From: Sipunculus nudus
Taxonomy: Eukaryota > Annelida > Sipuncula > Golfingiida > Sipunculidae
Direction: 5' to 3'
DNA length: 64,000 nucleotides
Assembly (NCBI GenBank): GCA_026874595.1
Contig: CM049308.1
Span: forward strand, 26,460,367 to 26,524,366
Positions 59,211 to 64,000 of the stretch are shown piece by piece. The translations under genes and the position numbers were made by a program. Numbering within the stretch: the stretch's first letter is position 1; each line of letters starts with the position of its first letter. The notes under the pieces are model-generated. The model had not been told where the DNA came from. It saw only the letters and a program-made list of their open reading frames with translations, and did not search any database.

Positions 59211-59362
59211 AGGACGATGTTAAGAAGATTAGGCTAAATCCAGGTGAGGAGATCACAGATTTCCTGATTAGCACTGCCCAGCAGCCCGAGGGATGTACAG
59301 AGCCACTTCCCCCTGACTTCAACCCACCCGCAGTGGATCCAGGCATCACTGACCAGTCAGTG
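59211..59362 (+). CDS. Exon 22: acidic/proline linker (last exon seen)
   Basis: Acceptor cattttgtag, donor GTATGT; enters phase 1, leaves phase 0. It codes for residues 1694-1744, including EDDVKKIRLNPGEEI, PEGCTEPLPPDFNPP and DPGITDQSV. The last part resembles the 'P.gIt...a...C' start of the region after vWD in VWDE, so the next exon should carry more of that region. No matching exon was found in 59363-64000. Confidence 0.78.
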
Positions 59363-59502
59363 GTATGTAGAGAAGTCTTCACAAAGCTCCTGTGTCTCCA
59401 GTATTTCCTTATTTTCTTGTAATTACCTATGAATATCATTTATTATTCAGCATTTATACTAATCTACTATATTTTCCTATTTTTACATTGCACAGTTGTT
59501 TT

Positions 59503-61353
59503 TAATAGTCGTGGTCCATTGTCCGTCGTCTGTCCGTCCGTCCGTAGATGTAGCACATTTTGAAACCGTACGTCCAAGGAATCCAAAATTCAGCATAATG
59601 TTAGATGTCCCCAAGATCTCTTACCAAGCTGAAAACTGGGTCTTTGCGACTTCGTTCCTTTGAGAAATCAAGGAAAAGCCTCAATTTTTTATGAAAATCC
59701 TATTTTCACACTTCAGGACTGCCTAATATCAAAACCACTCATCTGTTTTTCCTCATATTTACCATAAATATTCATCTATATAGTTCCTATGTACATGCAA
59801 GAAATTAAGTCTGTTAAGTATAAATTCTTTAAGTTATGGGCCCAACCATAATGGACTTTGTAAAAAATCAGGAAAAATATTTACTCACTTAACATGAAAA
59901 ATTTTGAAACTAGAGTCTATTTTCCCAAGTATTTAACTATGTTTAATTAAGATTCAATTGTTTACCCAAAATTAGATCTGAATTTTGTAAATTTTTTAAG
60001 TTATTAGCATAAAAATAAATTCAGTACCTTAAATTTTGCCCAACTTTATCCATGGCACGTTTTTTTCCTTTAAGTACCATTGATTTAATTTTCACAGCAT
60101 GAAAACATAAATATTTAATTTGTTTAGATCTGAAATCTGAAAATAAAAGCTTGAAAATTAAGCTAGTTATTGATTTTTTTTCTGTAGTCACTTGCTTTGA
60201 TTACAGATGCAGGGTCCTACTCCAGGTCACTGGAAGTCGGCTGTGCCAGGGTTTCTGATTTGTTACAGTCACTGGGGGAGATCCCCTGCTGTGACAGGTG
60301 TACAGTTATTCTCATATCACCACCCCAATCAACCCCCCCCCCCCCCCCACCAAACCCAACCCACCAAGTGTATGTTATGCAGTAATTGATATTGTTTTCA
60401 CTGTATCTCCTTAATTGTAATGCTGTTTCCACTCCGATATGCAAAAACTTTCCTTGAAAAAGTAATTCAAGGTGTAATTCAGATGATGCAATGTTGTGTA
60501 ATGTAGCATGTTTAAAGAAATCAAATTTTCTTTTAAATGATTTAAACAAATATAATTAAACCCATCAGTATGCTTAAATTTATAAAATATGAAGCACATT
60601 ATGGATAAATAAAGGCACAATTTAAAATTGTGAAATCTAAATCAAGTATTATTTTTAGATATTTATTGTTTTGCAGATTTAAAAGATATATTTTTGTGGT
60701 AAGAAATAAATAAACATTTGTATGCATGATGTGGTGTTATCTGACAAGATTGAGGATTATGATGATGCAATTGAGAATTATGAATCAACTTTTATATTCA
60801 GATATTTACATGTTATATTGGATATGTATAGAAACATAAACTTAAATTAAAAAAAGATTGATGTGATAAAAAAATGAGGATTTAATACAAACATTTGTTC
60901 ATTATTTTCCTGCCTCAGCAGAATTTGAGATCAGGCTTTGTTTGCCCTGTTTATGTTGTTAATTAGTTATATTTCAACTGTATACATTTCATTAAAAAAA
61001 ATACATATATATTTATAATATATATTATACAAAAAAATAGATTCAATTTAACAAATGTATAAACTACTGAAATGTCAACAGTTAATCAAGAAGCCAACTA
61101 ATGATGCATCTTAATAGTACAGATCATTTGTTCACAAACTGCTCACATGCTTCAGTATCAACATTAGGAAACACATGGTAAAGTCACAAAATATTATTTG
61201 CAACAATGTCTTGCTCATCAATACAAACCAATCATATAAACCAACCATGGCTTTTATTACCTCTTCCTCTTACACTTTATCTCCATTTGATATTATTTTA
61301 GATTTTTACCTTCAAGGTCAACTTCAGCTGAGCACAGTGACCCATGGGTCCCT
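59503..61353 (+). mobile_element. Helentron-like repeat, second long copy
   Basis: Closely matches 30783-32659 over 1.85 kb, including the duplicated 'gtccgtcgtc' start, poly-C run (60332-60349) and the end cttcagctgagcacagtgacccatgggtccc. It lacks the first 20 or so bases of the 5' end. The EEP remnant (about 61045-61215) now has an in-frame stop. Located downstream of exon 22. Confidence 0.65.
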
Positions 61354-61391
61354 TTTTTTTCAGTATAATGGTTATCATTTAATAATTCTTG

Positions 61392-61698
61392 TTAAGCCAA
61401 AAAAAAAAGTATGGGAGTCAGGCACTTTTTTTCAGAAATCAGTGCAGGTGGGCGATATTTATTTTTTTACCTTTTATGAATGTTTCGATAAAAATATCAT
61501 ATAATCAGGGAAAGCATGAAAATAACATATTTTTTTAGCTAAATAGTAAAAGCACTATATAACAAAGGATATATTATCAAAATTGTTTTATTTTATCTTT
61601 TTGAAAGATGAAAATACAATTTTTTATGCCGGGGGGGGGGGGGGTTAAATTGACGCGGGCGGTGCTTGAGAACCAAACCTTTAATTTTTTTGGCCTAA
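61392..61698 (-). mobile_element. MITE with 'ggttctcaggcac' inverted ends, copy 3
   Basis: ttaagccaaaaaaaaaagta...gagtcaggcac on the left and ggtgcttgagaaccaaacctttaatttttttggcctaa on the right. The interior is inverted relative to copies 1 and 2 and includes a 14-base G run (61632). Confidence 0.7.
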
Positions 61699-61792
61699 TT
61701 TTGGCTCGCTCTAGCCAGTCACAATCACAGCCTGCACTAGCTCCGTCACCAAAGACAAAGTTTGACTAATTGAGTTGGGTTTTTTGTTGATC

Positions 61793-61985
61793 TGAGATAT
61801 TTAAGGCAAAATCAGAAGATAGTGATAGAGTTGTATGAAGTCTGTATGGGTGGAGGAAACCGGAGAAAACCAACAGCCTTGGACGGGAAACTACAGCCCA
61901 CTCTCATAGCCACACCAGGAATCAAACCTTGGTTGCCAGTGGAGTCAGCTGAGCATTTTACCACTCAGCTATCCATGCCTCTAAC
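61793..61985 (-). mobile_element. tRNA-derived SINE, copy d (inverted)
   Basis: The inverse of copy a: tatttaaggcaaaatcagaagatagtgatagagttg (tail), gtggaggaaaccggagaaaacc, ccttggacggg, and the heads caggaatcaaacc and gctgagcattttaccactcagct. Confidence 0.78.
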
Positions 61986-64000
61986 TGTGAAATGGTGTAT
62001 ACGATCAACACAAAACATAGTTCAATTTCCTTGCTTTAAAGAATTCTTGTAGGGAATTTGTGCCATATAGTGCAAAGTTAGCAACATTACCAAATCCTGG
62101 CCTTCATTTGCCAAAAAAAAAATTGATCCATGAAAAATTACAAAAGCAAACCATTGAACAACAAATGTATGTATGACCTAACCAGGGTCAATTCAGTTTT
62201 TAAATTTAATTCAGTTCCAGTTAAAAAATGTTTATGACATTTCAATTCTAACTTGATTGCAGTGCAAGAATATTTATGGTAATTTAATCGAATTTCGATT
62301 ACAATTACAATTCTGTTAATTCCAATTCAATATATTTTCTTAAACGTCAGTTCCAATTCAGTTCTGTTTACCAAGTGAATTATCAATCAAAATTGGAGAC
62401 TTTTTATGAAACTGCAGTACCAGTTCATTTAAATTTGTCCAGACAAAAATCATTTTAATTTAGTTTAAATTCATTTCAGAATTCAAATTTAGTAAGACAG
62501 ATGTGTTCTTTTATCTGAATCTGTGGCAAAATTTGGCATGTGTCCTCCCCCTTTACAAAGTTTCACTGGAATTAGATCAGCAGCTTTTGCATATAGTCTT
62601 TGCTAAAAGACAAACATTAAGACAAGGGTGAAAAACATAACCTTCTTGTCAGTGGTATCTTAAGCTCTTTTACACAAAAATTATGTTTATGTGTTTCATT
62701 TGTCTAATATTGGGCATATGATTATGCAAATAAGTGAGTATGTTTCATTTTTAGCTCAGTTGACTGAAAGTCCTGAAGACTGGTGGCACCACCTGTATTT
62801 TTTCTGCTTTTTTTTTCCCCTTTATTTTGAGACTGCCAAATTATTTTAATACTAACTGATATGCAACTGTGGTTTCATCTGTGTCCTGAAATCTTGTGTG
62901 TTTATCAGGGCCCTCCTTGAATAAGCTTATTTATCCAGCCACACACCCATGCATTTGATCAAACAAAGATAAAAAACAAGGTCTGCCATTTATGTCATTT
63001 ATTAAAATGACTCAATAATTCAGCTGGATGTGCCCAAATTAAATGTCAATCATGCCAGGCAGAAACGTAAGCAGAGTCCAAGATTACCTGGGTGATAATA
63101 TTAATATGTACTAGTTAGTTATTATAATGCATTAAAGCTTCTCAAGGGGCACTGCCAGGTAAAATCAAACACCAAGTGATACAATTATAATTATAAACAT
63201 AAGACATAGTGCTTGGGGGAACCAAAAAAGGCCACCCCAGCATAAACACAAAGGCATAGAACTCGAGCATTGTTTATGTAAGTGTGGTGCAAAATGGAGC
63301 TTAAAAGAAAGAACCATAGCTGAGGTAAATTTTTTTACAACTAAAAGAACCCAAGTTAACAAACATACAAAAATTATTTGACAAAGGGTGGAGGATGGGG
63401 AGGTGGTAGAAAAAGTAAAAATTCTTGCCACGTGCTGTTCAGTGGCATGGCGCAAGAGAAAAGACCAGATATCCCAAGTGGAACTCTGACTACAAGTTCT
63501 GCGCATGCGCAGTGGAGAACTAACAATGTTTGATAAAGTGATAACCAATCACATTCAGTTATCTCTCCACCTTCTGTATATGATAGATCACTAAATCTAC
63601 AAGTTATACATGAGAAACCTTGAATGCATGTGTGGTGCTAAATAAATATTTAATGGTCCTTCGACCCTGAAAGGTCATATTCATCACCCTGTCAGATCTG
63701 TTTGTCTGTTCATCTGTTCGTCTTTCAGTTGTACCAGTATATCCGTCAAGTTTGTTTCCTGATGATAACTCCAGTGTGAATTGCCATATGGATTTCAAAC
63801 TTGACTTATATATGGCCCACCTCTAACGCAAGAATGTTGATTTTTTGGGTCATGAGGTCAAAGGTCAAATTCACGAACCCACTTATTTAGAAAGATTGTG
63901 GATGCATTTTAAGCCAAACTTTTTATTCTAAACTTTCCATCTTGCACATACAGCTCACCTGCCAATAGGGGAATGAATTGATTGATTTTGGGGTCACAAA
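61986..64000. other. Sequence downstream of the last exon seen
   Basis: No exon that continues the phase-0 frame from 59362 was found. 62180-62490 is low-complexity (ttccaattca-type). A short 'tagctcagttgactga...ggtggcaccacctg' patch lies at 62755-62795. A 127-codon reverse frame (63165-63548) shows no motif I know and is not called. Confidence 0.5.

Larger units (their letters stand above)
9515..59362 (+). other. Multi-exon gene, VWDE-like secreted mosaic protein (3'-incomplete)
   Basis: The span covers 22 coding exons joined by GT-AG introns. Intron phases agree at every junction and the joined reading frame has 1744 codons without a stop. Domain order: signal peptide (1-21), PAN (30-108), PAN (109-187), module A1 (188-343), PAN (344-440), module A2 (441-608), Pro hinge (609-632), Gly run and module A3 (633-815), LamG-like (816-1036), Pro/Cys/Gly/His-rich segment with RWKR (1038-1133), Cys segment (1140-1231), beta-sandwich (1232-1363), vWD (1364 to about 1580), PAN (1609-1693), linker (1694-1744). 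The C-terminal half matches the organisation I know from VWDE proteins. The PAN, module A and LamG parts are extra. No 3' end, poly-A signal or EGF exon is visible before 64000, so the gene continues. No expression evidence is available. The exon set is strong; the VWDE name is moderate. Confidence 0.85.

Noticed and set aside
63165-63548. 127-codon reverse frame near the right edge
   Set aside because: No domain, no conserved motif, not in a splice context I can support.

Overview
The window looks like animal nuclear DNA, most probably from a mollusc and perhaps a bivalve. It is AT-rich, intron-dense and full of simple repeats, tRNA-derived SINEs, short inverted-repeat elements and 'tandem minisatellite' blocks of a kind familiar from bivalve genomes. 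There is no bacterial or viral gene organisation. The species assignment is inference; the eukaryotic gene structure is read directly from the sequence.

One gene dominates the window. It lies on the + strand, has its start codon at 9515 and runs past the right edge. I traced 22 coding exons (9515-9602 to 59211-59362). All 21 junctions have GT/AG ends and matching phases, giving 5232 nt, or 1744 codons, without a stop. The predicted product is a secreted mosaic protein: signal peptide; two PAN/Apple-like modules; an unnamed beta-rich module (here 'module A'); a third PAN; a second module A; a proline hinge; a glycine run and third module A; a laminin-G-like domain; a Pro/Cys/Gly/His-rich segment with an RWKR site; Cys-containing and beta-sandwich segments; a von Willebrand factor type D domain (NDPH...GLCG); a fourth PAN; and the start of an acidic/proline linker. 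The part from about residue 1150 onwards resembles VWDE (von Willebrand factor D and EGF domain-containing protein). The N-terminal half is a chain of modules bounded by phase-1 introns, which suggests exon shuffling onto a VWDE-type core.

Layout: 1-9514 is upstream sequence with no supported gene, holding dispersed repeats, a (TA)n tract, a 34-bp minisatellite (7250-8140) and a SINE. From 9515 to 59362 lie the exons and introns. The introns hold a 1248-bp hAT-type element with a perfect 8-bp target duplication (19846-21109), three copies of a Helitron/Helentron-like repeat (24391-25232, 30763-32659, 59503-61353), a pogo/Tigger-like element with a decayed transposase (50772-51970), a LINE 3' fragment (58330-59040), head-to-head SINEs (52640-53155), a MITE family with long inverted ends, a roughly 278-bp satellite, and 36-bp and 52-bp minisatellites. 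From 59363 to 64000 is intron 22 or beyond, with repeats and no further exon that I can support.

The most interesting biology is the mosaic protein, especially the three-copy module A, the His-rich segment next to a furin-type site, and the phase-1 modular extension of a VWDE-like core. Its likely place is the extracellular matrix or a secretion (mucus, shell matrix, adhesive); that is inference.
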